Shown here: positions 26,477 through 40,028 of the stretch, piece after piece | How positions within the stretch are numbered: the first letter of the stretch is position 1 | How the letters are laid out: each line of letters begins with the position of its first letter | Assembly: GCA_032718565.1 (NCBI GenBank) | Contig: JAVGVS010000186.1 | Location: 1-64,000 of the forward strand | Direction: 5' to 3' | DNA: 64,000 nt | DNA from: Distichodus sexfasciatus | Lineage: Eukaryota; Chordata; Actinopteri; Characiformes; Distichodontidae | The notes under the pieces: model-generated | What the model saw: the letters and a program-made list of their open reading frames with translations, nothing else | What the model was told of the DNA's origin: nothing | Databases searched by the model: none | Position numbers and translations under genes: made by a program

Positions 26477-27419
26477 TTGAGAGAGTGGTAATTGGTGCAG
26501 ACTTTAACAGACATGTTGGTGAAGGGAATAGAGGTGATGAGGAAGTGATGGGCAGGTTTGGTATCCAGGATAGGAACGAAGAGGGACAGACGGTGGTAGA
26601 CTTTGCAAAAAGGATGGAAATGGCTGTTGTGAATACTTTCTTTCAGAAGAGGCAGGAACATAGGGTGACTTATAAGAGTGGAGGGAGGAGCACACAGGTG
26701 GACTACATCTTATGTAGACGTTGTAATTTGAAGGAGATTAGTGACTGCAAGGTAGTGGTAGGTGAGAGTGTAGCGAGACAGCATAGGATGGTGGTCTGTA
26801 GGATGAAAGTGATGGTGAGGAAGATGAAGAGAACAAAGGTGGAGCAGAGGACCAGGTGGTGGAAACTGAAAAAAGAAGAGTGTTGTGAGGTTTTCAGGGA
26901 GGAGTTGAGAGAGGCTCTTGGTGGCCAGGAGGTGCTCCCAGATGATTGGACAGATACAGTTAATATGATTCGGGAGATGGGTGGGAGGGTACTTAGTGTG
27001 TCATCTGGAAGGAGTAAAGTAGATAAGGAGACTTGGTGGTGTAACGAAAAAGTCCAGGAGCATATACAGAGAAAGAAGTTAGCGAAGAAGAAGTGGGACA
27101 CTGAGAGGACTGAGGAGAGTAGACAGGAGTACAGGGAGATGCAGCGTATGGTGAAGTTAGAGGTGGCAAAGGCCAAACAAAGGGCGTATGATGACCTGTA
27201 TGCTAGGTTGGACAGTAAGGAGGGAGAGAATGAGTTGTACAGGTTGGTGAGGCAGAGAGATAGAGATGGGAAGGATGTGCAGCAGGTTAGGATGATTAAG
27301 GATAGGGATGGAAATGTACTGACGGGTGCCAATTGTGTGATGTGAAGATGGAAAGAGTACTTTGAAAAGCTGATGAATGAGGAAAATGAAAGAGAGAGAG
27401 TAGAGTAGAAGAGGTGACG

Positions 27420-28889
27420 GTTGTGGATCAGGAAGTAGCTGAGATTAGTAAGGATGAAGTGAGGAAAGCTTTGAAGAGGATGAAGAGGGGAAAGGCAGTT
27501 GGCCCTGATGACATACCTGTGGAGGTATGGAAGTGTCTAGGAGAGGTGGCAGTAGTTTTTGACTAGGTTGTTCAACAAGATCTTGACGAGTGAGAAGATG
27601 CCTGAGGAATGGAGGAAAAGTGTTCTGGTGCCGATTTTTAAGAACAAGGGAGACGTACAGAATTGTGGCAACTACAGAGGAATAAAGCTAATGAGTCACA
27701 CAATGAAGATTTGGGAAAGAGTGGTGGAAGCTAGGCTTAGGTCAGAAGTGAGCATCTGTGAGCAGTAGTACGGTTTCATGCCAAGAAAGAGTACTACAGA
27801 TGCTATTGTTGCTTTAAGGATGCTGATGGAGAAGTACAGAGAAGGTCAGAGGGAGCTGCATTGTGTCTTTGTAGATTTAGAGAAAGCATATGACAGGGTG
27901 CCGAGAGGGGAGCTGTGCTATTGCATGAGGAGGTCTGGAGTGGCAGAGAAGTATGTTAGAGTGGTGCAGGACATGTATGAGAGCTATGAGACAGCAGTGA
28001 GATGTGCTGTAGGAGTGACAGAGGGGTTCAGGGTGGAGATGGGACTGCATCAAGGATCGGCTCTAAGCCCCTTCTTGTTTGCTTTGGTGATGGACAGACT
28101 GACAGATGATGTTAGACAGGAGTCTCCATGGACTATGATGTTTGCAGATGACATTGTGATCTACAGTGAGAGCAGGACGCAGGTAGAGAAAGGCTAGAGA
28201 GATGGAGATATGTGCTGGAGAAGAGAGGAATGAAGATTAGTCGCAGCAAGACAGAATACATGTGTGTAAATGAGAGGGGCACAAGTGGAACAGTGATGTT
28301 ACAGGGAGTAGAAGTAAAGAAGGTAGAGGACTTCAAGTACTTAGGGTCTACGGTCCAAAGCAACGGAGAGAGTGGAAAAGAGGTGAAGAAGTGTGTGCAA
28401 GCAGGTTGGAATAGGTGGAGAAAAGTGTCAGGTGAGATGTGTGATAAAAGGGTTTCAGTAAGAATGAAAGGGAGAGTAGCCATGTTGTATGGTTTGGAGA
28501 CAGTGCCAATGAGGAAAAGACAGGAGGCAGAACTGGAGGTTGCAGAGCTCAAGATGTTGAGGTTCTCTTTGGGAGTGACGAGGATGGATAGGATCAGGAA
28601 TGAGTTCATCAGAGGGACAGCTCATGTTAGATGTTTTGGAGATAAAGTCAGAGAGGCCAGACTGAGATGGTTTGGACATGTCCAGAGGAGAGACAATGAG
28701 TATATAGGTAGAAGGATGCTGAGGTTGGAGCCACCAGGCAGGAGGCTGAGAGGAAGACCAAAAAGGAGATTTATGGATGTGGTGAAAGAGGACATGAAGT
28801 TAGTTGGTGTGAGGGTAGAGGGTGCAGAGGATAGGACTAAATGGAGACAGATGATTTGCTGTGGCAACCCTGAAGGGAAAAGCCTATAA
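27420..28889 (+). pseudogene. RTE reverse transcriptase and C-terminal region (broken)
   Basis: The reverse transcriptase palm is readable across 27559-28197 in one frame, interrupted by a TAG at 27766-27768 where the family has a glutamine. The FADD catalytic box is intact. After the TAG at 28195-28197 the frame shifts, and about 225 further residues of the C-terminal part follow (28212-28889), with KYLGSTVQSNGE and RRLRGRPKRRFMD. The disabling changes are few, suggesting a fairly recent insertion. Confidence 0.85.
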
Positions 28890-28915
28890 TATTCTATAAA
28901 TATTAGTTTAAGAAA

Positions 28916-29112
28916 TACACACACACACACACACACACACACTTTTAATGATGTGACCATGAGGGGGACTTGTGTGGGCTTATGTTGCAGTGATTAACTT
29001 TGTGGAGACCTGGTTTTATGTCCCCACAATATCACAGGTCCCCACATTGTTGGCGTACAATCAGTTCCCCACATTGGGAGTTTTACGAACACACACACAC
29101 ACACACACACAA
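28916..29112. repeat. CA microsatellites flanking a GTCCCCA-rich dispersed repeat
   Basis: (CA)n at about 28916-28941 and 29090-29111 bracket sequence with TTTATGTCCCCACAATATC and AGGTCCCCACATTG. Similar modules occur at 31395-31990. The first CA run abuts the 3' end of the RTE element. Confidence 0.6.
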
Positions 29113-31339
29113 AACTAAAAATGGTTAGAAGCAAAACATCAAAATCCGCTGTCTGACCCTCACTTTAAAAGCATGTGACATTTTATTTATTATAATTATT
29201 TATTTTTTTATCACCGCCATAAAGCTAAATCCGAGCATCACGAGCTTGCAGCTTAAACGTCTCACCACTGAAGCTGTGCTTTGATACAACAATACCCAGC
29301 ATGCCTTGCCGCACTAATACGCTACAGCACGAATCAAACACCTCGCTAAGCTTTCAACACAAAAGGGCAAAAAATTCCTTCGCTCCCGGCCTTATCATAC
29401 ATCGCCAGAGGGGGCTGCTCTCTCTTTGCCTTTACTTCTGTTTTTATTTGACTTATTTATTTTATTTATGTTGGCGAAACTTCATAGAAAAAGCGATTTG
29501 TATTTTCTGCAAGTGGCACAGAGTATTGTGGAATTCCAAAAAAGAAGATTGCCAACACTCCATATTAATAGATGTCACGGGGAGCCGTCGCCGTGGAGAC
29601 GAAGAGATGGATGGAGGGAAAAAGAGGAAAACGGAATAAAGTCGTAGCTTTACGTTCAACCTATTTACGGGTGAAGGATAATGTTTTCTGACTCTCTGCT
29701 GGAAAAAATAAATAAAATGATGACAAAAATCTGAAGTTGAAAAATTCTCTCTCTTTAAACTTTCTATAATGAAATAAACAAATAAATAAAATGAAATAAA
29801 CTTTCTATAATTAAATAATCAGGATATTTAGGACACTTTGAGCTGGATTAAGCCTGGTGTTGGGCTAAATTGCATTACCAATGGAGATTTACCATTCAAA
29901 CAATTCAAACAATTATCAACTTAAAGTCAAAATAATTGTAATAATAAATTATAGGATATATATCTTTTATAGAGGGTGTCAAAAATCTTTTCAAAAACCT
30001 TCAGAACTCAAGTATGATGGAAAAGCTCCATGATACTGGCTCTCCAGGACCAGAATTGGGCAGCTCTGCACTAATGGACTAAGAAATGACACAAAATATA
30101 CAAAAACGTGTAACATAAGCATCTATGAGAATAATCTCTATCATGATTGTAAAGTAAAACAGTTTTTTTTACTGGTGACATTTTAACCACTTTGCAAGTT
30201 AAACAAACTGTGACATGAACTCAAAGCGAACCCATCTCTGACCACCCTCCAAGATGGTCTCACTTTAAATGGGTTGGTTTGGAGTGTTTACATATAGGTT
30301 AAAAAAAATGCAGATTAATCGATCTGAGTTGGTTATAAAGCCTGAAAGGGTCCCAGTGTAAAAACACCTTATAAAAGCTGCACAGAGAGGACGTGAGTTT
30401 GAATTTTTATCTCGTTTCTCTTTTTTCCCGTCTCTATTTTTGTAAAATATTAATTTCCCAGCGAACAGAAAAATATCAGAGGAAGCTCCAACTGTAAAGT
30501 CGCTGATTAAATATGGATTAGGAAAACTTTCCTGTTGGCTTGAGTGAGTTAATATCTACCTTTCTATTAATAAACCTCTGAGTTCTGACTTTTCACAAGA
30601 CTCTAGTAGTTGACATATCAGTTTACAATCCAGCAAATTAATTAATATTTAGGGTGTATATTGAAATAGAAGCCTAAAAATGTTCATAGCGTCTGTGAAG
30701 CAAGTCATGTTTATAGTTTATTATATATTTTAATATTACATCAGATTTAGGAGATTTTCCATTAAAAGACATGATCTCAAAGACATTATGCACAATATTT
30801 TTATAAAATAACATTAAGTTATTATGTATAATTGAAAGTTCAGAAAATGCTAATGTTACGGACACTTTATCTTTTGTTCTGTTTTTAAAATCAGCATCTT
30901 TTGACCTCAAGGTTTATTAAGTCAAAGTCACAAATATTTTAATAATTTATATTTAAAATATCATTTAAATATTAATGTTGTTGTGCATTAACAGCTGTTG
31001 TGTTGTATCTTCTGGACTTAATTCAAATCGAGTCGAATGTGTTTGTGCAGGTTTTTATTTTCATGTTTCACATCTCACAGCGTGTGTATAAGCATATGTG
31101 CGTGTGTGTATGTGTCTGTGTTTCAGAAAGCGCTTGTGAAGAAAAACACAAGAAGAATGAGTCACAGTTCACCTTCAGCGCAGTGTATTGTCATATTACA
31201 GTTTGTGTCGAGCCGTTTCTGCTCCGCATCACCATAATGAAGTGAAGAGAAAGCACACACACGCACAAACACACTAACTCTCACACACACTGGGAAAATC
31301 CAGTTAGATAATGGCATGTGGAGGAGAGCATATGTCTTC
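29113..31339. other. Intergenic stretch, no gene seen
   Basis: Unremarkable AT-rich sequence. Overlapping short open frames near 29300-29650 lack family motifs. Confidence 0.5.
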
Positions 31340-31360
31340 GTTTGGGCTGTGGAAGTACCA

Positions 31361-31393
<33 letters not shown>

Positions 31394-32000
31394 TCATGTA
31401 TTTATCGCATTGTGGGGACCTTTTTGTCCCCTAAAATCACTTTTATCTGTTTTTTTGGGCTTTGTGGGGACATTTGAGAGGTCCCCATGAGGAGAAATGA
31501 CTTTATAGAAAATGTGCTTGTTTTATTTGAGAAACTAAAAGAGGTAAAAGGTGTGCTTTTGGTTACTGAGGTTAAGGTTAGGGTTAGGATTAGGTGTAGG
31601 TGTTAAATTATGTACTTTAGTCATTATGGGAGTCTATGGAAAGACCTCACAAAGATAGTAATGCAAGACTGTGTGTGTGTGTGTGTGTTTGTAAACCTCC
31701 CAATGTGTGGACCTGATTGCACACCATCAATGTGAGGACCTGTGTCATTGTGCGGATGTAAAGCAAGTCCCCACGAAGTCAATCCCTGCAACATTCAAGC
31801 TGAACTTCCCCTTTAAAAATTGAGTCCCCACGATGGTCGCATCCTTAAAAGTGTGTGTGTGTGTTTGTGTGTGTGTGTTTGTAGACCCCCATAATGGGGA
31901 CCTGACTGCACATTGATAAAGTGGGGACATTTGTCATTATGGGGACATAAACCCCACAACTTTGGTTCTAGTTGAACTTCTCCTTTAAAATCCCAGTCCC
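31340..32000. repeat. TG-repeat-linked GGGGACC/GGTCCCC dispersed repeat cluster
   Basis: Three related modules (about 31395-31640, 31690-31840, 31885-31990) are separated by (TG)n runs. Each carries GTGGGGACCT or GGTCCCCA words and a TTGAACTTCTCCTTTAAAAT-like segment; the first also has GGTTAAGGTTAGGGTTAGGA. No protein-coding potential. Confidence 0.6.
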
Positions 32001-34880
32001 CATAATGTTCACATTATTTATATCGTATATGTGTGTGTTTTACATTGTAAAAAGCTGCTGTAAATTTACAGTTATTTACCTACAGTATTTTTCAAAAAAT
32101 ACAGTTCATTTTGTAAACAACCGCTGTAAAATATACTTCAAACTGGCACGTTCGCTGGGAGGCCCTTTGTGGCCCAGATGCAGGACTACATTTTATTTGA
32201 AAAAGTCCAAACAACAGCAATAACACACACACAGCACCAAGCTTTACACTCGCTAAACACGCCTACAGTCCACTTTGCCTGTGCGGGCCTGAGGTGATCA
32301 CGCACTCCACGTCCTCCAAGTAAAAGCAAAACCAACTTCAATCAATTCAGACGGAGTTTCCAGAGCCTCTCTTCAGGATAGCGATCCATGCTTCCTGGTA
32401 GCTTAGCGAGAGCCTAGCCAGCTGCAGCGATCAACCTCAGAGACAAACGGTTAACGCAATGGTGACTGGTCAGGTCTTTGGCTGCAGCGCTTGGGGATGG
32501 TACCTCAGTGGTACCTTTACTGATCCGGTACTTAAACAACAACCCTCCGATCACCTGTTACACTACCCCTATATTGTATTGTATCATCTGTTAAGTTTAG
32601 ATGTAGCAATATTTAAATCTAGTCGTTACAGGAGGCAATGGAAGGTCCTCATGAAAATTGCAAAGCGCGAATGTGTGTGTGTGTGTGTGTGTGACGTAGA
32701 GAGAGAAAGTGTTGTGCTATTTCCATTAACCTACTTTCCTCTCCCTGCTTTTCTGATTTACCCACCGCTGCTCGACACTCGCGGTGTGTGTGTGTGTTAG
32801 TTAAGGGGGATATGTGTGGTCTGGGTGGGGGTAGTGTGGGGGTGTTGGGGCAGGTCGAGGGTGGAACTGAGGACTGGATGCTCTACAGCTACATTCCATT
32901 GCAGCAGTTATATTTAGAGTTTTAAGACAAGGCTGTTTATCTGCAGAGTGACCGTGGCACTGGACGAAGAGCACGACCTCGACTACGCAGCGGGAAAACA
33001 CAACACACTCTCCTCTAGATAAAGTAAAGTGCTGAAATTCCAACCAATGCAAAGAAAACGTTGCTATTGCGTTTACATGGCGTTCGGCTGAAGTTGAGGA
33101 GAACTGAATATGTCCCATGATTCCAAAAGTGTTCCGATACGGGATACGTGGAAGAAACCGCGTTTTGAAAATGTCCAAGCAAATTGAGAGCAGTGCTATG
33201 AAAAGAAACGCCTCACTGACGTCAATCAAGCGCAGCTACAAAACACAACAAAAACATGTAGGGCGCTCAGAGCGTGTTCATTTATCCAAGATTCAAACGC
33301 CCATGCGGATGGGCTTAAGTTCTTAAATATAAATCGGTTCCTAAAAATTACTTACGCCGTTTTCTGCAAGGAGAAATCTTAGCTAGACATACATTTTAAA
33401 CAAGAAAACACCGTGAAGGCTGTCTAAGTGGATTTTCAGAACAAATTTAAACTAAAGAACAGTTGGCGAATGAGGCCCAGCGCCATTTTCTCATAAAACG
33501 ACTATTCTTCCTCAACTGCAGACTGGGATTTTGGTCACATTTGGGTCTTAATGATGGCCAATAAATCAGTTTATCTCCAGTTATTGTGTCTTTTGGGGTT
33601 TGCGAACTCTGCAAACACGCTGATTAAACCGACACAGCGCTGACTCAGGAAAAGGTGGAAGGTCCTTGTTTAAAACGAAGCCGTTCCCAGGATTCTGAGC
33701 TATTACGCAGCTGAGCAGCGCTAACGTAGCCCGGCTAAGCGATGAGATCATTAGAGAGTCATTGGAGTGTGACCGAGTAGGGGACGAGGGTGATGAGGTC
33801 GAGATTCGTTGCGATTCGTTAAACTGATTAGCGCACAAGCAAACAAACTTTGGGCCTCATTCACCAGCGGCTTGAGATTTTTCCAGTGTTCTCACTATAT
33901 ACGAACCAGACAAGGGAGCATATATATCTGGAAAATTCATTCTAGAAAAAATAAAATGATCACAGCATGCCCATCTCAGAGCAATGTCCAAGCCATTATG
34001 TTTGTGATACAGATACAAGAGGACTAGCTGGTAAGTGAAGAGTCTGCACTCATCTGCTCTACACTCGTTTAATGAAAGGATTGTGTGATCGCTGGAGTGT
34101 GATTCTGAGAAAACGTTCAGAAGAATCTCATCGCTCCACTGCTGGACGATTTCTCCTCATATCACTTTAACAACTTCTTTTCTTTTGGAACAGTGGGGCA
34201 GTGGATTTTAGTGCAAATCTTTTGTTTAAACCATTTGAAGCGTACTCATTTCCTCAGGCCTCAGCCCACATACATCAAATTTGTCAGTACGATTTGAGGC
34301 ACTTTGGATTTGGCTCAGTATCCTACAAATTATTGTCACTGACAATGGAGTCACCGTTTTATTGGGGTCCAAGACCCGGAAAATAACCTTGACAAGAGAG
34401 AAATAAAAAAGGCATTGAAGTGACCGTAAAAAGCAGCAGAAACTATGAGCAAAAAGCAAGGAGTAGCAGGCAATTACACAGAAATATGAGGATGGGGATA
34501 AATCTCACACATTAGCTCCGCGGGTTAAAATAAAACTGAGCGAAGTCTTTATTGTAAGAGACAAATATAACGGTTAAAATAAATGTGCCAGGTTTTTTTT
34601 TTTTATTTAACACGCTTATACAGGAACGTCCACCCGAATCATTACTGCAGCAAGCGTCTAATGAAGGGAAATGGGAAACATGAGCAATATTTTCCTCTAA
34701 CTGTGATCACTGGAAGTGAAATATAAAAAATAAAACTCATTTTCTCCGAAGCTAACAGGCAAGTCAGACGAGTTTCTGATAAAGAAAATGATGAATTATG
34801 AAGTCATACAGCTACAATTATGCCTTTTTAGTTATGCTGCATTTTGAGATACACACAGAGAAATGTTAGTTGGAAGCATA
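32001..34880. other. Intergenic stretch with small repeat fragments
   Basis: 32040-32150 resembles a CTGTAAATTTACAG-type miniature element. GGGCCTCATTCACCA-type ends occur at 33850 and, inverted, near 33465, suggesting a decayed miniature element of about 400 bp; a related end is at 7376. No coding region supported. Confidence 0.4.
32484..32568 (-). repeat. SINE fragment (GTACCACTGAGGTAC family)
   Basis: GCGCTTGGGGATGGTACCTC AGTGGTACCTTTACTGATCC on the + strand is the inverted SINE core. Only the central part remains. Confidence 0.65.
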
Positions 34881-34885
34881 ACAGT

Positions 34886-35120
34886 TAGCGAGTTTCCCCC
34901 AATGATTGCAAGGTCGCCGGTTCGAGTTCCGGACCGGTAAATGTACCACTGAGGTACTCATGACAAGGTACCGTCTCCAAGCACTTCTTCCCAGGCGCTG
35001 CCCACGTTACTGTCCACTGCTCCTTCACAAGTGGGTCAAATGCGGAGGTCACATTTGGTTGTGGTGCACTGTGTGCTGTGCTGTGGTGTGTTCATGATGC
35101 CAAATAATCACTTACTCACA
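34886..35120 (+). repeat. tRNA-derived SINE, nearly complete
   Basis: Box B GTCGCCGGTTCGAGTTCC, ATGTACCACTGAGGTACTCA, CAAGGTACCGTCTCCAAGCA, GTGGGTCAAATGCGGAGGTC, ACATTTGGTTGTGGTGCACT and AAATAATCACTTACTCAC are all present. It is one of the two best copies for a family consensus. Confidence 0.85.
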
Positions 35121-35138
35121 AAGAATAAATAGAATAAA

Positions 35139-35203
35139 TCAACAACAACAACAACAACTACTACTACTACTACTAATAATAATAATAATAATAATAATTT
35201 TTT
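35139..35203 (+). repeat. Compound (CAA)n(CTA)n(ATA)n microsatellite after a SINE tail
   Basis: Three adjacent trinucleotide runs directly follow the 3' end of the SINE at 34886-35120, consistent with growth from the SINE tail. Confidence 0.85.
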
Positions 35204-37660
35204 TAAAGGCTATTTTTGATGTTCCTAATTTGTGGTCATATAATTGTGTTTTAAATTATTTTTTATTAAATATTTATTTTTTATTTGTGTTAATCTGTTT
35301 AAATGTAATTTAAACGTAAACAACTTTTTTTCTCTCTTGTTCTCACAAATAAAAATGTGATATTTTAATATTTTCTGAGCTTTAAATGCTGTTATGTTTT
35401 TAGATAATGCACAATATTGTCGCTATTTGTTTTCTTAATTTATTTATGTTTTTAGATGCTTGTGATATGAATAAATCATAATTAGAGAAAGCTACGATCA
35501 CACTTTTCCAGCTCCAGGTGGAGAACAGAAAACGGATCCGAGTTCCATCACAAGGGTCGGTGGGAATTAAAGAGGTTCGTCCCAGTTTCAGCTAAAACCC
35601 GGCTCGGGGGTGGATCGGATCCCTCGCGGACGCTTAAATTCGGGCAGGTCACGTTTCATTTAGAGGTGAGAGATGCCGGGAGATGTGAAGCTCCCAAAAA
35701 AGCCTTTAGCCCTGAAAAGAGTAAAACTGGTAAAACTGTCAAAAAGGTGAAATTGTGCAGATGTGAAAATGCTGCAGTAGAAAATTTCATAAATGTACCT
35801 GCAATGAAATCTACGAACATATAATTATATTATTTCTCAAACAGTTGCCAGACTGCAAGCTAAAATCAATTCATATTCCAGAGAAAACAACTTTATTAAT
35901 TTGTCGAGATAGCCAAAGTAGTTTTCTTGAAGCTTCAAGAAAAATCATAACCTCAAGACAACAAAAGTCGAGAAAAATAACTCTTGATTTTACGATTACG
36001 AGGAGACAAACACTTGACGTTAGTCCACCCTCGACTTCTGTAGAGGTAAATTTGTGTCTTGATAGCGATGGTCCTTGACATGGCATGAAAAAAAGGAATC
36101 CTCAGGGTTCAGGGGCAGCCAGTCAGGACTCTAATTCGATTTGGTGGCTCTATTCTTCCAAATGGATGAGACAAAACGGTGAAAAGCGGGGACCTTCCTC
36201 AGGGGTGCTTTTGTTTCGTTGGCTGAATGCTACGTTGAATCAAAATTTCAGGTGCACTCTTTATCCTGCCAAACAACCGCCTCCTTCACATCCACGCCCC
36301 CATTCCCCCCGTTTGTTTAAAACAAAGTCGAGTAATTAAAATCTAATCAGGGAAGGGGAGGGAACACATGAATATTTAAATCTTTTCGCCTTTGGAATAC
36401 TAATGAAATGCTAATTTGATGAGAGCTCCGGGGCTTCATTCTGGCCACGGAGTAAATTAACAGGATTTCTTTGCGATTTGTGAAAAATTCATGTTAAATC
36501 CTAACGCTAATGCAAATTTGTAATGTTACTAATTTCAGCTTACGATACATGACATGACCAATAAGACCATTACAAGTTACAAACAAAATGTAAAAACTTC
36601 TCATATTTTGTGCCACATCACTAGGGCTGGGAATTGATGAGATTTTATCAATATCAATGCCATTGTCGATTCTGCCTATCGATTCCTGAGAGGATTTTTT
36701 GAGTGTGAACCAAAAGGACCATTTGTTTTCCCCAAAATGATGTCTGCACAAGACTGTGAACAAATGCTATTGTTTTCTGTCTTTACAAAGACGTCTATTT
36801 CAAATTAACAGGTTTTTCTAACTGGTGTTAAACTTGCACTTGAATTGCATTACAGTGCACTCTTGGCAGCTGCCAGATGGAGTCAGAGGATGAAGCAAGA
36901 ATCCGTGGCCACCACTTACGCCAGATGAAAATCAAAACACTTTCAACATCCAAAACCTCATCGAAATCTGATTGGGATTTTATGTTCCATTGTTATAAAA
37001 TATTGATCAACTTTTAACATTATGTTTTACATTGTTTAAAATTAATTATCTAAGTGTCCTACAGGAGAAACACAAAGTATTACTCAATGAAACAGCTTGG
37101 ATGTTGTTAGCTACTTTTCCTCGGTAGCTTGTAGTGTAGTAGCTACTATATTAAAACAGCAGCTTGTAGTTGAGCTGAAAAACGTTTAATCACAAGTAGT
37201 TTGGAGCTTGAAAAAAAAACGTTTAAAAATAACTGAAAACATTACAACCAAATTGTTTGCAAAATCAAGTCTCGACACGTAGAGAGGCAACATGTCCGCG
37301 CTTGTTTTCACAGCAAGTCCGTGGGAAAGAAACATACGAGAGCTGAAAAAAGCCTTGAGCTTCCCGAATGAACGCTTCGGGCGAAATCCTCAAGCGCCAG
37401 CCTGCAGCCAACTGAGCAAACCGGGATGCAACACTGATACAACACACAACATTAAACTGATAATTACATTTGCTTTGGTTCCCAAATGAGACGTCGGGAT
37501 TCGTTAGAACAGTTACATCAGCTGTCAAAAAAAATCGGAAGCTTTCCAAACCTAAAAGTCATGATGCAGCAACCAAAAATGGTTTTGACTTTGTTCTCAA
37601 AAGTTTACATCTTTACTTTTATTTTATCAGCATATCATTAAACAATTATCGATACCGATA
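35204..37660. other. Intergenic stretch with a possible GGGCTGGGAATTGAT-type element
   Basis: AGGGCTGGGAATTGATGAG at about 36623 and TTATCGATACCGATAAAG near 37645 may be the two ends of an old element. Otherwise no gene is seen. Confidence 0.35.
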
Positions 37661-37886
37661 AAGTGGGGCAGTTAGCATATCAGGACGGGGGGTCACCAGT
37701 TCAAGATCTGGACTGGTAAAGGTACCACCGAGGTACTGGTGAGCAAGGGTGCCATCTCCACGCACTGATATCCGGGTGGTGCATGTCAGCTGCCCACTGC
37801 TCTGTGAAGGACAGGTCAACTGCAGAGGTCACACTTTGTTGTAATGCTGTGCTGTGTTCACAATCATAAATAATCACTCACAAAAA
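37661..37886 (+). repeat. tRNA-derived SINE
   Basis: TCACCAGTTCAAGATCTGG (box B), AAAGGTACCACCGAGGTACT, GCTGCCCACTGCTCTGTGAA and AAATAATCACTCACAAA identify the same family. Confidence 0.8.
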
Positions 37887-40028
37887 ATGTCAAATATGGG
37901 CGCCAATAATCAGTGGACCCCTGAAGTGACTTTGCAAACCACGAAAAACACCAGTATGAAATTGCTTTGTCGTGTCACACAGTCACATTTCTATCATCCA
38001 GATATGCGAGTGCATTCGCTTTCCCCTGACAGAGATTAATTCAGATCTCGCTATTAACTGCTGCTCAGGGCCAAAGCGCTTTTCTAAAAGCCATCAACCA
38101 ACGCTCCCGCTAACATAGCCATTAGCGCCGACGCACGGCTAAACCTGCAAGACTCGCTCTCGGCGCTTTGTTAGAGACGTTCTCGCTTTCGCTGTAGTTA
38201 GAGCGTCTGTCCTACTTACGCACAGCTGACAGCAGCGCCAGACGAAGTCAAATATAACCTGAAGAGACGCGGCTCTGGTAATTAAAGCAATTAAGTAGAC
38301 GGCGTATAAACGCTGATGTTCCTTCTGCCGAGCGACAAATCGGATCGTGTTAAAAGGGAAAACAGCATATATCCTGGGTTAGCAAAGTATAAAAGGCACT
38401 GCAGCTTCAATTTGCTTTAAATGACGCACAAATATCAATTAATCCCTTTTTTTTCCATTATTTGTATTGTCCCAAATTTTATTTAACTACTATTTAGATC
38501 ATTATTATCAATTATTAAACAAATAATATTGTATGACTTGTTATATGTATATAAAAAATAGTTTGTTTTGCCTTTATTTCAGAGTCCGGTGCTCCACTAT
38601 CTTTATATTACATCCATAATTATGTTCTTTCATCTCATCCATAATTCTTCATTTATTGACACCAAAATTGCAAATCAACTTTTTTTCTGCATTTTTGGCT
38701 TACTATTTCTCCTCAATTTCAGATATAATTATATTTTCAACTATAGATTTTTCAAAAATGACGTTTACGGTACCTGCAAAAACCAAGCAGGTATTCGTGC
38801 AATGTTGCAGCAAGTTGGAGAAACCAAGCAGCTCGAGTCAGAGCACATGATTAACTTCAGGGAAGCTTCCAGAACTTCTCGGCTCAGCTCTGGGATGGGG
38901 AAGTGCAGTGTGATCCGTAGTGCGGTTTTATCAGAATAACATATGAATGACAGCTGGAGAGACGGCAATTTGTGAGTTTGGGGTTGCGGGTGCTGAATGG
39001 TGGAAGATTGGTGGGAAAAATGTCTGTAGCTTCAGCACATCGCTCTAGCAACTCCAACTCGGCAAAGTCAAATTCAAGGTGATGGAACGTCGATGTCACC
39101 TTCACTTCACCAGCCATATTGGACTGGGAGGAAGAAATGGAGTGTGAGAGCTGGTGAGTGTCAGGACTTGCAAAGTCAAGGTTTACGTTTTCTCTCTTGG
39201 TTTATTAATGTAGATTTCCACAGTACAGTAAGTATACACACATTTCACACACATGCAATCAAAATACTGGAAAGTGTGTTCATTTTCTGTTAAATAGTAA
39301 AAAGTAAAAATAAACTGACAAAAAAAAGACCACAATGAATGAAAGGAATGCTCTGTAGTTACTTTTTTAGGCTGAGAAAGATTATATCACGCTATCAAGC
39401 GGTCAAAAGAAGCGGCAAAAACGTAAAGCCTTTTGTCCGTATTCCACAAAGTCAGCAGAAAAAGTCCTGAACTGTTCCAGAACTGACGTTTTGTGTCATA
39501 AATTTCCATCTTGAGCCCACAGGCGAGGTGGCAGAGGTGCAAGAGTAATCGTAGTTACACAAATCACGGCTTCGCCCCGCATGTTAATGATTCTTTTAAA
39601 ATGAGGCATGAAATATGATTAAAGTGACAGTAAAAATGGAAAGTTGTCAAAAAAGAGACCTGCTCTTCACACCCAGCCTGTGAAATGGTAGCCCGGGGCT
39701 TTTCTCAGCGCTGTTGAAACTTTCTCATGCACTCATTTTTCCTCACTACAGAAGGAGGCAGGAGCAGTCAAGGACTTTCAGCATTTGGGAGAAAGAAGCG
39801 AGTAAAGCAAATAAATACTTCAGCTTAATGAGATGCACTTTTAAAACCAGTGCCTGGCGTTCTCCATCAGCTACCAGGCCTTTATTATGTAGTAGCACCC
39901 AAAAAAATGCTAATGTGACTAACAACAAATTATTAATCATTAGCTGCATACTTAAACGAAGACTTTTGGTACAAGCTAATGTGAATAGCCTTATTGTTGA
40001 ACTATATGGATGCAGTTGGTAGTTGGTA
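37887..40028. other. Intergenic stretch, no gene seen
   Basis: AT-rich sequence with no supported exon or complete repeat. Confidence 0.5.

Larger units (their letters stand above)
25940..28889 (+). mobile_element. RTE-clade non-LTR retrotransposon, nearly full length, inactivated
   Basis: A LINE with an apurinic-type endonuclease followed by reverse transcriptase. The 5' leader begins near 25940. The endonuclease is encoded from 26057; visible motifs are GTLNVGTMTGK, QETRWKG, SGYAPQVG, then GADFNRHVG near 26494, STQVDYIL and ARQHRMVV. Reverse transcriptase follows, with GKAVGPDDIPVEVWK, NYRGIKLM, FVDLEKAYDRVPR, LHQGSALSPFLFALV and the catalytic FADD box (28141-28152). The C-terminal part ends CCGNPEGKSL just before 28889. 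The order and motifs fit the RTE group found in fish. Lesions: stop TAG at 26474-26476 with a frame change, TGA at 27343-27345, frame changes near 27400 and 27555, TAG at 27766-27768, and TAG plus a frame change near 28195. It ends beside a CA microsatellite. Long minus-strand open frames here are antisense shadows. Confidence 0.93.

Noticed and set aside
26703..27332. 209-residue open frame on the minus strand
   Set aside because: Antisense to the RTE retrotransposon coding strand; serine/leucine-rich shadow with no family motif.
28133..28960. Minus-strand open frames of 158 and 112 residues
   Set aside because: Antisense shadows of the RTE C-terminal region and the adjoining CA repeat.
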